Assembly: GCF_004745955.1 (NCBI RefSeq)
Contig: NZ_SRLD01000002.1
Location: forward strand, 1-64,000
DNA: 64,000 nucleotides
Source: Hymenobacter elongatus
Lineage (GTDB): Bacteria; Bacteroidota; Bacteroidia; Cytophagales; Hymenobacteraceae
Direction: 5' to 3'
The notes under the pieces are model-generated. The model was not told the origin of the DNA. It made no database searches and worked only from the letters and a program-made list of their open reading frames with translations. This document shows, in pieces, positions 34,311 to 44,325 of the stretch; the stretch's first letter is position 1; the number at the start of each line of letters is the position of its first letter. The translations under genes and the position numbers were made by a program.

Positions 34311-34859
34311 TTAGGGCACCACGGCCGGTGGCACGGCATGGATGGCATCGGCCAGCATCGCATCCACGAAATAGCAGGCCTGGGCCAGCCTTTCGGTGGG
34401 CGAGCCGCTGATTTCGGCGAAGTTGGACATCTGACTGCTCAGCTCGGTGTGGTAGATGGAGTAAAAGTGCTGGCGGTGGTTGGGGTGTTCCCGCAGCGGG
34501 TCGGCCTCCCAGGGAATATCGATGCCGAGCAGCAACACCAAATCGTAGTGCTGCTGCTGAATACGCTGTTTCACCCATTCGGGACACTGCCCAAAAGCAT
34601 GTTCGGCCCACACCTGAATAACCAGCAGATCGGTGTCGCAGAACACGACCCGGTTGGCCTGCGCGGCGGCCGCTTCCTCGGCCGCCACCTGCCCGCGCGC
34701 GATAAGCTCCAGATCGGCCAGTGTGTAGCTGGGGCCGTTTTTTTCCAGGTATTCGCGGGCGTATTCCGGGGCCCAGGCTGTGGCATAGTGTTGGGCCAGC
34801 TGGCGACTGAGCGTTGTTTTACCCGTCGATTCGGGGCCGGTGAGAGCTATGCGCAGCAT
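34311..34859 (-). CDS. NadR-like P-loop kinase (AAA_28)
   Basis: A 182-residue ATP-binding protein. MLRIALTGPESTGKTTLSRQ holds Walker A at 8-16; FCDTDLLVIQVWAE and VLLLGIDIPWEADPLREHP match the ribosylnicotinamide-kinase half of NadR. It lacks the nucleotidyltransferase half. Its ATG overlaps the pnuC stop by one base (TGATG), showing translational coupling with the transporter. It should phosphorylate the imported nucleoside or vitamin; nicotinamide riboside by family, thiamine as an alternative by context. Confidence 0.82.
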   Translation of the reverse strand: MLRIALTGPESTGKTTLSRQLAQHYATAWAPEYAREYLEKNGPSYTLADLELIARGQVAAEEAAAAQANRVVFCDTDLLVIQVWAEHAFGQCPEWVKQRIQQQHYDLVLLLGIDIPWEADPLREHPNHRQHFYSIYHTELSSQMSNFAEISGSPTERLAQACYFVDAMLADAIHAVPPAVVP

Positions 34860-35485
34860 CAGGCAGAAATGGTTTCGGTGGAAGTCGCCACACGGCTGGC
34901 CCGGTACCATACCACGTAGCCATACACAGCCAGGATAAGGTAAGCGGCATACAAACCACTGGTCGGATATAGCTGTTTATACCACAAAATAGGCACGTAT
35001 ATCAGGTCAACTACAATCCAGAGCAACCAGTTTTCGAGACGCTTCCGGGTAAGCAGATATTGCGCCGCCAGGCTGCCGGCCGTCGTGAAGCTGTCCCAGT
35101 GCGGTAGCGAAGCATCGGTATAGGTTTGCAGGTAGTAGCCGAAAGCCGCCGTAAATGCCGCCACGCCGCCAGCCACGGCGGCCCACTCCCAAAGTCGGGT
35201 GCGCGTCACGACCAGCGCCGTGCTCTTGGCACCGCCATACCGCCACGCATACCAGCCATAAAAGCCCATGGCAATGAAGAACCCCTGCAGCAGGCAGTCG
35301 GCGTAGAGCTGCGCCCGGTAGTAGACCACGATATACAGCCCGCAGCTTACAATCGCCACCGGGAAGTTCCAGAGCGATTCGCGGGCCGCCAGCCAGACGC
35401 AGGCAAACCCGGTCAGGACGGCCACCCACTCCAGCGGAGTGCCACCAGCGGCAGCGGTCCAGAACTCGTACAGGGAGTGTAGCAA
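34859..35485 (-). CDS. pnuC: PnuC-family vitamin transporter
   Basis: A 208-residue, about seven-helix inner-membrane protein. EWVAVLTGFACVWLAARESLWNFP, VYYRAQLYADCLLQGFF, GFYGWYAW and the late NWLLWIVVDLIYVPIL are the PnuC signatures. PnuC proteins take up nicotinamide riboside by facilitated diffusion coupled to a kinase; related PnuT carries thiamine in Bacteroidota. The next gene is such a kinase. No riboswitch is seen in front of this operon, unlike the TonB receptor gene 2.4 kb away. Confidence 0.88.
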   Translation of the reverse strand: MLHSLYEFWTAAAGGTPLEWVAVLTGFACVWLAARESLWNFPVAIVSCGLYIVVYYRAQLYADCLLQGFFIAMGFYGWYAWRYGGAKSTALVVTRTRLWEWAAVAGGVAAFTAAFGYYLQTYTDASLPHWDSFTTAGSLAAQYLLTRKRLENWLLWIVVDLIYVPILWYKQLYPTSGLYAAYLILAVYGYVVWYRASRVATSTETISA

Positions 35486-35544
35486 AGAGAGTAAGGATTG
35501 GTGACGAATTCAGAATAATCGGGATACTGCAGCCCGATGGGAGC

Positions 35545-35552
35545 CAAAGCTA
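35545..35552 (-). promoter_or_regulatory. -7 box TAGCTTTG for the pnuC operon
   Basis: Exact TAnnTTTG match on the minus strand, 59 bases before the pnuC start; no -33 TTG seen. Confidence 0.4.
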
Positions 35553-35605
35553 ACCAGTCACCCGCTAATTTTACGGGCTGGCCCACAATTTTACATTCCT
35601 TGCTT

Positions 35606-35929
35606 ATGCTCCCCGATATCACTCCTGAAGATCTGCACGCCCGTCTGCAGCACGGCGAAACCCTGCAGCTGCTCGACGTGCGGGAGCCGATGGAGTACGA
35701 CTACTGCCACCTGCCCAACAGCCAGCTTATTCCGTTGGGGGAAATTACCCGGCGTTGGGAAGAGCTGGCCACCGACCGGCCAGTTGTGCTGATTTGCCAC
35801 CACGGCGTGCGCTCGGCCCAGGCCCTGGCCTTTCTGCAGCACCGCCACGGCCTGACCAACCTGCTGAACCTGCGCGGCGGCATTCACGCCTGGTCCGTGC
35901 GCGTCGATCCGTCGGTAGCAGTTTATTAA
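35606..35929 (+). CDS. single-domain rhodanese-like sulfurtransferase
   Basis: A 107-residue protein: ITPEDLHARL, LLDVREPMEYDYCHLPNS, and the active-site loop VVLICHHGVRSAQAL with Cys 64. It ends with NLRGGIHAWSVRVDPSVAVY. Transfers sulfane sulfur; the acceptor is unknown. The ATG at 35606 gives the family start. Confidence 0.9.
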   Translation: MLPDITPEDLHARLQHGETLQLLDVREPMEYDYCHLPNSQLIPLGEITRRWEELATDRPVVLICHHGVRSAQALAFLQHRHGLTNLLNLRGGIHAWSVRVDPSVAVY

Positions 35930-35976
35930 GTGGCAATAGCGCCTTATTTTTCTCAGCTTCCCTTATTCCGATACCT

Positions 35977-38511
35977 GTGCGCCTGCCCGACTTGCCCATC
36001 CGTGCGGCTTTGCCCGAGCTGCTTGCCACGCTCGCCGCTACCAACTGCGCCGTGCTGCAAGCCCCGCCTGGGGCCGGCAAAACCACGGTAGTGCCGCTGG
36101 CGCTACTGGAAGCAACCTGGATGCCGCCCGCGGGCCGTATCATCGTGCTGGAGCCACGCCGTCTGGCGGCGCGGGCTGCCGCCACTCGCATGGCTAGCCT
36201 ATTGGGCGAAGCCGTAGGACAAACCGTCGGCTACCGCGTCAGATTGGAAAGCCGCATATCGGCTCAAACACGCATTGAAGTCGCCACGGAGGTAATTCTG
36301 ACCCGCATGCTTCAGGACGACCCGGCGCTGGAAGGAGTAGCGGCGGTGCTTTTTGATGAGTTTCACGAGCGTAGCCTACAAGCTGATCTGGGCTTAGCGC
36401 TGGCCCTCGATGCCCAGGCAGTACTGCGTCCTGACCTGCGCCTGCTCATTATGAGCGCCACGCTGGACGCCGAGCGGCTGGGCAGCTGGCTGGGGGCTCC
36501 CGTTGTGCGCAGCGCGGGCTTGCACTATGCCGTTACCACTCAGTATTTGTCACCGGCCCGGGTGGCGGCTGCTGGCCGCCGGCCCAGCGAGCGGCTAGCG
36601 GATTTAACGCCGGCCGTTATTCGGGAAGTCCTGGCCCAACATGCCACCGGCGATGTGCTGGCATTTTTGCCCGGCCTCGCCGACCAGCGGCGCACCGCTG
36701 AGCGGCTGGCTGGCGTAGTTGCCGCCACCACCGATATTCATGTGCTGCACGGTGAGCTGCCCGCCGAGCAGCAGGACGCCGCTCTGCGCCCGGCGCCCCC
36801 CGGCCGACGTAAAGTAGTGCTGGCTACCAGCATCGCCGAAACCAGCCTTACCATTGAGGGCGTGCAGATTGTGGTAGATGGCGGCTATGCCCGCGTACCC
36901 CAGTTTGAGCCCCGCACTGGCCTCACCACTTTAGCCACCGTGCCAGTCAGCCAGGCCGCCGCCGACCAGCGCCGGGGCCGGGCGGGCCGCCTGGGCCCCG
37001 GCACCTGCTACCGCCTCTGGACTGAAGCCGAACATGCCCTGCGCCCCGCCTATCTGCCACCCGAAATTCTTACTGCCGACCTGAGTACCCTGGCTCTGGA
37101 GCTTGCTCTGTGGGGTACGCACGACCCGGCAGCTCTCCGCTGGCTCGATGCGCCTCCTGGGCCTGCGCTGGCGCAAGCCCGGGAGCTGCTGGCACGCCTT
37201 GGCGCGCTTACCGCCGAGGGGCAGCCCACGGCACATGGCCGCCAGCTGGCGGGCTTAGGCTTAGTTCCCCGGTTGGGCCATCTGGTGATTAAAGGCAAAG
37301 AAGTGGGGCACGGTGCCACCGCCTGCGCACTGGCCGCGCTACTTACTGAGCGGGATATTCTGCGGCTACCGGACGGCACCCCCCCGCCCCCCGACCTACG
37401 CCTGCGCCTAGAAGCCCTAAGCACGGGGCGCGCCCCACTGCCCGGGCTTATTCCGGATGCCGGGGCGGTACGGCGGGTGCGCGAGGCGGCGGCCGTGCTT
37501 CGCAACCGGACCCACATCCGCGACACGCCCCTGGAGCCGGACGCGGCCGGCTTGCTGGCTGCCCTAGCGTATCCCGATCGGCTGGCGCAGCGTGAAACCG
37601 CTGAGCGCGTGCGCCTGATTACGGGACAGCGCGCGGCTCTGCCGGCGGAGCATTACAGCCAAGGAATTCCCTTTTTCGCCATTGCTCATCTCGATGGCCC
37701 ACCTCACGCTCCCCGGGCCGCTCTGGCAGCCCCGGTGGAGCGCGAAGAGTTGGAGCAGCATTTTGCGGGCCTCATCGAAACTGTGGAAGAAGTACGCTGG
37801 GATGCTTCTGCCGGTCGGGTGGTGGCACGCCGCATTCGGCGGCTGGGAGCCCTCGCCCTTTCTGAGTCTCCCCTCACGCAACCAGCTACGACAGCCGTGG
37901 CCGCAGCCGTGCTGGAAGGCTTGCGACTTGGCGGCCTCGCACGTTTGCCCTGGACCGACGAAGCCCGGCAGCTTCGCGACCGGCTGGCCTTCGTGCATCA
38001 TTTGCAACCAGCCGAGTGGCCTGACGTGTCGGATGAGACCTTGCTAACGGAACTGCTAGGCTGGCTCGGCCCCTATCTGGAAGGGGTGCGTAATGCGGCC
38101 GACATAAACCGGCTACCGCTGGTCGAAGCGCTACTTCACTGGCTGCCCGGCGGCTGGGCGCAGCGCCAGGAGCTGGATCGGCTGGCCCCTTCGCACTGGC
38201 AAGTCCCCAGCGGCTCCACTATTGCCTTGGATTATGCCAACCCGGCGGCCCCAGCGCTGGCCGTGCGTTTGCAGGAAGTGTTTGGCCTGCTCGATACCCC
38301 GCTGGTGGGCGGAGGTCGGGTTCCGCTTACCCTGCATTTGTTGTCGCCGGCTCGCCGGCCAGTGCAGGTTACCCGCGACCTGCGTAGCTTCTGGACCACC
38401 GGCTACTTCGATGTGCGCAAAGACCTGCGGGGCCGCTACCCCAAACACCATTGGCCCGATAACCCGCTGGAAGCCCCGGCCACTCGTGGCACGAAGAAGC
38501 GCCCAGGCTAG
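35977..38511 (+). CDS. hrpB: ATP-dependent helicase HrpB
   Basis: An 844-residue DEAH-family helicase. P-loop APPGAGKTT (29-37), LEPRRLAARAAATRMA, DEFHERS (near 126, so DEFH variant), MSATLDAERL, helicase C motifs TSIAETSLTIEGV and DQRRGRAGRLGPG, and the HrpB C-terminal region (VQVTRDLRSFWTTGYFDVRK, RYPKHHWPDNP) are seen. The start is GTG at 35977, since no ATG fits and the frame upstream runs through the rhodanese gene. Its role in bacteria is poorly known. Confidence 0.93.
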   Translation: MRLPDLPIRAALPELLATLAATNCAVLQAPPGAGKTTVVPLALLEATWMPPAGRIIVLEPRRLAARAAATRMASLLGEAVGQTVGYRVRLESRISAQTRIEVATEVILTRMLQDDPALEGVAAVLFDEFHERSLQADLGLALALDAQAVLRPDLRLLIMSATLDAERLGSWLGAPVVRSAGLHYAVTTQYLSPARVAAAGRRPSERLADLTPAVIREVLAQHATGDVLAFLPGLADQRRTAERLAGVVAATTDIHVLHGELPAEQQDAALRPAPPGRRKVVLATSIAETSLTIEGVQIVVDGGYARVPQFEPRTGLTTLATVPVSQAAADQRRGRAGRLGPGTCYRLWTEAEHALRPAYLPPEILTADLSTLALELALWGTHDPAALRWLDAPPGPALAQARELLARLGALTAEGQPTAHGRQLAGLGLVPRLGHLVIKGKEVGHGATACALAALLTERDILRLPDGTPPPPDLRLRLEALSTGRAPLPGLIPDAGAVRRVREAAAVLRNRTHIRDTPLEPDAAGLLAALAYPDRLAQRETAERVRLITGQRAALPAEHYSQGIPFFAIAHLDGPPHAPRAALAAPVEREELEQHFAGLIETVEEVRWDASAGRVVARRIRRLGALALSESPLTQPATTAVAAAVLEGLRLGGLARLPWTDEARQLRDRLAFVHHLQPAEWPDVSDETLLTELLGWLGPYLEGVRNAADINRLPLVEALLHWLPGGWAQRQELDRLAPSHWQVPSGSTIALDYANPAAPALAVRLQEVFGLLDTPLVGGGRVPLTLHLLSPARRPVQVTRDLRSFWTTGYFDVRKDLRGRYPKHHWPDNPLEAPATRGTKKRPG

Positions 38512-38677
38512 CATTTAAGAGGTCACGAGAGGCTTACCGCTCTCCTGCACTACACTTGCGGCTGGTATGCGCAGCCTTGCTGGTGCCAAACAGTGCCTTT
38601 GTACTGCATAGACCGGGCAATTTGGTGGTCCAATGTTATCATTTCGAAAAACCAGTTTTCGCCCCCAAAATACAATA

Positions 38678-38712
38678 GTAACAATTTGGTAATGCGGGTA
38701 ACAATTGCGTAA
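38678..38712. repeat. direct repeat GTAACAATTnnGTAA x2
   Basis: GTAACAATTTGGTAA at 38678 and GTAACAATTGCGTAA at 38698, 20 bases apart, just before the DUF2490 start at 38722. A candidate operator or part of the promoter region. Confidence 0.45.
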
Positions 38713-38721
38713 CATTAGTAT

Positions 38722-39501
38722 ATGTTGCACAGTGTCCGCTTAGCCTTTTTTATAACCGTCTTCATGTTGCTGGCCACCAACGGGTGGGCACAAAGCTCCA
38801 CGCTGCCCCGAACGCAAGCGACGAATACTACGGCTTGGCTAATGCTGTTTAGTGATACCCGCCTGAACAACCGCTGGGGCTGGCACGCGGAAGCCCAGTG
38901 GCGGCAGGCGAAAGGAGTGGATGCCACTGGCCAGAATATTCTGCGGGTAGGCGTCAACTATCATGTCAGTCCGGCGTTACAACTCACCGGAGGCTACGCA
39001 TATGCGCTTCCGTTTCCGACCGGCGACAACCTTTCGACCGTGCGGATGCCGGAGCACCGCACGTACCAACAGGTTCAACTCACCGACTCGCAGGAGCGGC
39101 TGCATGTGCAGCACCGCTACCGGCTGGAGCAGCGCTGGGTGCGGTTTGGGCCCCAGCAATCCTTCACGTACCTGAATCGAGTGCGCTACCAGCTTCGGCT
39201 GGCAATGCCGCTCTTCGCTCCCAGGATTAAGCCGGGAGTATCGTATCTGGTGGCGGCCGATGAACTCTTTATTGGCTTCGGAGCCAATGCGGGGCGTACT
39301 ATCTTCGATCAAAACCGTGCTTATGCCGCGCTGGGCTACCAGGCCACGAAATCGTTGGCAGTAGAAGTCGGCTATCTCAACCAGCTAGTGCAGAAGCGTG
39401 CGGCGACGACGACGAAAACCACCCATGCTCTACAGTTGGGCTTCGCTTACAGCCCTGATTTTCGGCCCATACCCACTATTGCGGCAGCAGCTACACAATA
39501 A
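38722..39501 (+). CDS. DUF2490 outer-membrane protein
   Basis: A 259-residue protein with signal peptide (MLHSVRLAFFITVFMLLATN, then WAQ). The mature barrel-like part has WLMLFSDTRLNNRWGWHAEAQ, a run of short beta strands, HRYRLEQRWVR, and LVAADELFIGFG with NRAYAALGY, all DUF2490 features. Predicted 10-strand beta-barrel, function unknown. Confidence 0.85.
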   Translation: MLHSVRLAFFITVFMLLATNGWAQSSTLPRTQATNTTAWLMLFSDTRLNNRWGWHAEAQWRQAKGVDATGQNILRVGVNYHVSPALQLTGGYAYALPFPTGDNLSTVRMPEHRTYQQVQLTDSQERLHVQHRYRLEQRWVRFGPQQSFTYLNRVRYQLRLAMPLFAPRIKPGVSYLVAADELFIGFGANAGRTIFDQNRAYAALGYQATKSLAVEVGYLNQLVQKRAATTTKTTHALQLGFAYSPDFRPIPTIAAAATQ

Positions 39502-39590
39502 AGTCGCCCGCTGGTCCGATAGCAGGACAGCTATGTTAAACCTTAACACACGCTTACCAAACTTTTCCTCGTAGCTTTACCCGGCAATAA

Positions 39591-41087
<1,497 letters not shown>

Positions 41088-41110
41088 GCTTTCCTACTAT
41101 ACCTTGTAGA

Positions 41111-41149
41111 AGAAGCCAACTGTCATGCTAGACAGTTGGCTTCTTTTTT
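41111..41149 (+). terminator. intrinsic terminator after guaB
   Basis: AGAAGCCAACTGTC, six-base loop, GACAGTTGGCTTCT, followed by T's: a perfect 14-bp stem. Confidence 0.95.
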
Positions 41150-41275
41150 CGCAACTTCGTACGGCAAATACGCCAGGCAAAGTACGCGGGCAGATTTACC
41201 AATCAGGCCGTACCTTGCGGCTACATCACGGAGTGCCCCACACAAGGCACGACCGTTAGCATTTTACTTCTATTC

Positions 41276-43372
41276 ATGCCCTTTCATCAGAAGCTGAAAG
41301 CTATTATCCTGCCCTTCACACTGCTGAGTTGGCTGATATTGCTGACCAGTACCCTGCTGCATGCCAGCCCTGCTGCTGCTGCCCGCGTAGGGTTGCCGCC
41401 GGAGTGGGTGACGCTGCTGGCTCAGGCCTTTTTTGTACTTGGCGTATTCCTGCACCAGCGCAGCCGCCCCGATCCGCTCCGTGGTACCGACTTCGTAGGG
41501 CTGCTTCGTCAACTGGTGCTGGGGCCGGGCTTGCTGGCGGCGGCATGCGTGGGCCTGCATCTGTTCGAGCGCTTCGTACAGTATCAGCAGCCTGGTGCCG
41601 ACCGACTACTGTTTGCCGGCGTGTATACCATCAATTTGGGGCTGTTCATCGTGTTCCTGGCCTACGCCAATTACGCGTGGCGGTCGTTGGTACTCTTTCG
41701 CTCCACGCCTCGTCTGCGCCGCGACTGGGTTTGGTTTGAGATACTGCTGGGCACCACGCTGCTGTTTCGGCTATTTGGCTGGACGCCTCCGGCTCCCGTC
41801 GCGTATTTTATTCTGGGTGGAGTAGCCGTGTTCGGCTTTTATATGAGCGGCAACCAGAAATGGGTGGCCTACCTGAACCGCCGCCAGAAGTGGGAAGTAG
41901 TGTTCATGCAGTTGACGCTGCTCTTGTGCTTGGGGGTCTTCACCCTGTATTTTCTGCGTATTGGCCAAGATACTCAATCAGTAGCCCCCGAATCCCAGCA
42001 CTCTTTCTTGCTGCTCATGGTTTTCTTCGCTGGATTTTATGCGCTGGCGGGGCTTCTGGTCACATTTTTTAATTTGCCCACAGTGGGTGTTTTTGAGCAA
42101 AAACGGGAAGAAATCCTCGGCCTGCAGCGCCTGACCCAACTTATACAGAAAGGCCAGAGCGAGGAAGAAGTGTACCAGATGTTGTTCGAAGCCGCCATTC
42201 AGACGGTGGAAGCCGACGCGGCTTGGCTCGATATTGAAACCGATGAAGCGCTACATACCGGGCAGCGTCATGTTATCAGCGAGGCCCACGTAGAGGCTAT
42301 CCGTACGCTGCTAACCGACTATAACCTGGGTCAGATTGAATACCTCAATAACGACTTACCCAACAGCAGCGGCTTCCGCAGCCTCGATTTACCTTACGGC
42401 TCCCTCATCGTGATGCCGATGCGCTCGGCCAAGCGCCACTACGGTGCCTTGTATATGTTGAAAGAGCAGCGGCAGAGCTTTGACCGGGAAAACCTGAGCC
42501 TGCTGCAAACCTTTACGAGCCAGACGGTGCTGAGCATCGAAAACCTACAGCTGGTAACGGCTTCGCTACAGAATGAGCGGGTGAAGGAGGAGTTGAAAAT
42601 TGCTTCTTCCGTCCAAGACAGCCTGATTCCGAAAGACCTGCCCATCGACGACTGGTTTGAGATTGGTTCGCACGCGCTGGCGGCCAAAGAAGTCGGCGGC
42701 GACTTTTATGACTTTCTGCACCTGCCCGGCAAGCGCCTCGCCATCCTAATCGGCGACGTATCGGGCAAGGGCATCACGGCGGCCTTCCACATGGCCCAGA
42801 TGAAAGGCATTTTCCACGCCTTGATGCAGGAAAATCCGTTGGCAAAAGACGATCGGGAAAAATTTCCGGTACCCAGCAAGTTCATGTCGATGGCCAACCG
42901 GGCCCTGACCCATTGCCTGGAAAAGTCGTCTTTTATCACGGCGGCGCTCTACATCGTCGACTACGAGCACGGCGGGTTCGTGTTTGCCCGCGCCGGCCAT
43001 TGCCACACGCTCTACTACCACTCCATCAAGGAGGAGGTATCGTATTTCCGCACGGCTGGCCTGGGCTTGGGCATTATTCGAAACGACTCCTACGAGAAGC
43101 ACATCAAGAATCAATTCTACGACTATAACCCCGGCGATGTGATGGTGATTTACACCGACGGGATTGTGGAAGCACGCGGTGCCGACCAGGAAGAGTACGG
43201 CGAAGAGCGGCTCAAGCAGATGCTGGAGCACACCTACTATCTGGAGGCGGACGCAATCAAGCAGCAGATTCTGAACGACCTCAACGAGTTCAGCAAAGGC
43301 CAGCCGATGCATGATGACCAAACGCTTTTGGTCATCAAGTTCAAAGCAGCTCAACCAGAAGCAAATATCTAA
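41276..43372 (+). CDS. membrane GAF-PP2C (SpoIIE/RsbU-type) phosphatase
   Basis: A 698-residue sensor phosphatase. The first ~260 residues hold about seven hydrophobic helices; a GAF-like region follows (275-430), then a short coiled linker and a SpoIIE-type PP2C domain (about 440-690). Metal-binding acids are in VGGDFYDF, GDVSGKGI, YTDGIVEARG and HDDQTLLVIK. It probably dephosphorylates the STAS protein encoded 15 bases downstream, in response to a signal felt by the membrane or GAF part. Confidence 0.92.
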   Translation: MPFHQKLKAIILPFTLLSWLILLTSTLLHASPAAAARVGLPPEWVTLLAQAFFVLGVFLHQRSRPDPLRGTDFVGLLRQLVLGPGLLAAACVGLHLFERFVQYQQPGADRLLFAGVYTINLGLFIVFLAYANYAWRSLVLFRSTPRLRRDWVWFEILLGTTLLFRLFGWTPPAPVAYFILGGVAVFGFYMSGNQKWVAYLNRRQKWEVVFMQLTLLLCLGVFTLYFLRIGQDTQSVAPESQHSFLLLMVFFAGFYALAGLLVTFFNLPTVGVFEQKREEILGLQRLTQLIQKGQSEEEVYQMLFEAAIQTVEADAAWLDIETDEALHTGQRHVISEAHVEAIRTLLTDYNLGQIEYLNNDLPNSSGFRSLDLPYGSLIVMPMRSAKRHYGALYMLKEQRQSFDRENLSLLQTFTSQTVLSIENLQLVTASLQNERVKEELKIASSVQDSLIPKDLPIDDWFEIGSHALAAKEVGGDFYDFLHLPGKRLAILIGDVSGKGITAAFHMAQMKGIFHALMQENPLAKDDREKFPVPSKFMSMANRALTHCLEKSSFITAALYIVDYEHGGFVFARAGHCHTLYYHSIKEEVSYFRTAGLGLGIIRNDSYEKHIKNQFYDYNPGDVMVIYTDGIVEARGADQEEYGEERLKQMLEHTYYLEADAIKQQILNDLNEFSKGQPMHDDQTLLVIKFKAAQPEANI

Positions 43373-43386
43373 CGTACAGTGGAGGC

Positions 43387-43716
43387 ATGAAAATAACGCA
43401 ACAAACTACCGAAAATACCCTCACGCTTAGCCTGGATGGAGAGTTGGATGCCAGCTCCTCGGTTTTGCTCGACACCGAACTCACCAAACCGGAAGTACTC
43501 GACTACCGCAAAGTGCTGATTGACTGCCAGCGTCTGAACTACATTTCGTCGGCGGGTCTGGGCGTTTTTATCTCCCACTTGCAGCGCTTTCAGGACGCCA
43601 ACGTCAAGCTGGTATTCTTCAACATGCAGGAGAAAGTGCACAATGTGTTTGAGATTCTGGGCCTCGATACCCTGATGACCATCGTACCCTCGGAGGCGGA
43701 AGCCACTGCTATTTAG
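43387..43716 (+). CDS. STAS anti-sigma factor antagonist (RsbV-like)
   Basis: A 109-residue STAS protein: LSLDGELDASSSVLLDTEL, then LIDCQRLNYISSAGLGVFI with the switch serines 54-55. Phosphorylation by the HATPase kinase and removal by the PP2C would switch its binding. It lies between the two partner genes with short gaps (14 and 23 bases). Confidence 0.93.
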   Translation: MKITQQTTENTLTLSLDGELDASSSVLLDTELTKPEVLDYRKVLIDCQRLNYISSAGLGVFISHLQRFQDANVKLVFFNMQEKVHNVFEILGLDTLMTIVPSEAEATAI

Positions 43717-43739
43717 AATTACAGGGGGCCTAGGAGGGA

Positions 43740-44153
43740 ATGAAAAACGCAATCCGCATCAGTTGCAGCCGGCACAACCTGAAAGTAGTGCGCGACTTCG
43801 TAAGCACCTATCTGGCTGCCTACGACTTGTCGGATTTGCATCTCAACCAGATTATCCTGGCCGTTGATGAGGTGGTTGCCAACCTGATTATCCACGCCAA
43901 CCACGAGGATGAGTCGCAGTTTCTGGAGCTGCGGGTAACGGTGGAGCAACAGGTGTTCGAAATCGAAATCGAAGACGACAGCGTTTCTTCCTACAAACCT
44001 TCTCTATACCGCGAGCCGGATTTGCAGGAACACATCCGGACCGGCAAAAAAGGCGGGGTGGGCATGACGCTGGTCAACCGGATTATGGACCGGGTAGAAT
44101 TCACCACCACCGGCACTCATAATGTTTGCCGCTTGTACAAGCGCCTTGCCTAA
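43740..44153 (+). CDS. RsbW-like HATPase kinase
   Basis: A 137-residue GHKL protein: LNQIILAVDEVVANLIIHA (N-box), VFEIEIEDDS (G1 region) and GGVGMTLVNRIMDRVEF (G2). It should phosphorylate the STAS protein and bind a further partner. The classical target SigB is not seen nearby, and Bacteroidota generally lack it, so the output partner is unknown. Last gene of the three-gene operon; a terminator follows. Confidence 0.92.
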   Translation: MKNAIRISCSRHNLKVVRDFVSTYLAAYDLSDLHLNQIILAVDEVVANLIIHANHEDESQFLELRVTVEQQVFEIEIEDDSVSSYKPSLYREPDLQEHIRTGKKGGVGMTLVNRIMDRVEFTTTGTHNVCRLYKRLA

Positions 44154-44172
44154 TACACCTGAAACTTCTACG

Positions 44173-44204
44173 AAAAAGCACCTCGGAAGCGAAGTGCTTT
44201 TTTT
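44173..44204 (+). terminator. terminator after the rsb-like operon
   Basis: AAAAGCAC...GTGCTTTT with a run of T's. Confidence 0.82.
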
Positions 44205-44325
44205 ATGCCTCTTGCAACCTGCGCGGGCAGCGGGAGCCAAAAAAAAATGCGTAAAATTGCATCGGGCAGCCTTCCGTCTTAGCTTGTTGCGAAGGCTGTA
44301 CGCTTTGTAGTATCTTATTTTTCGT

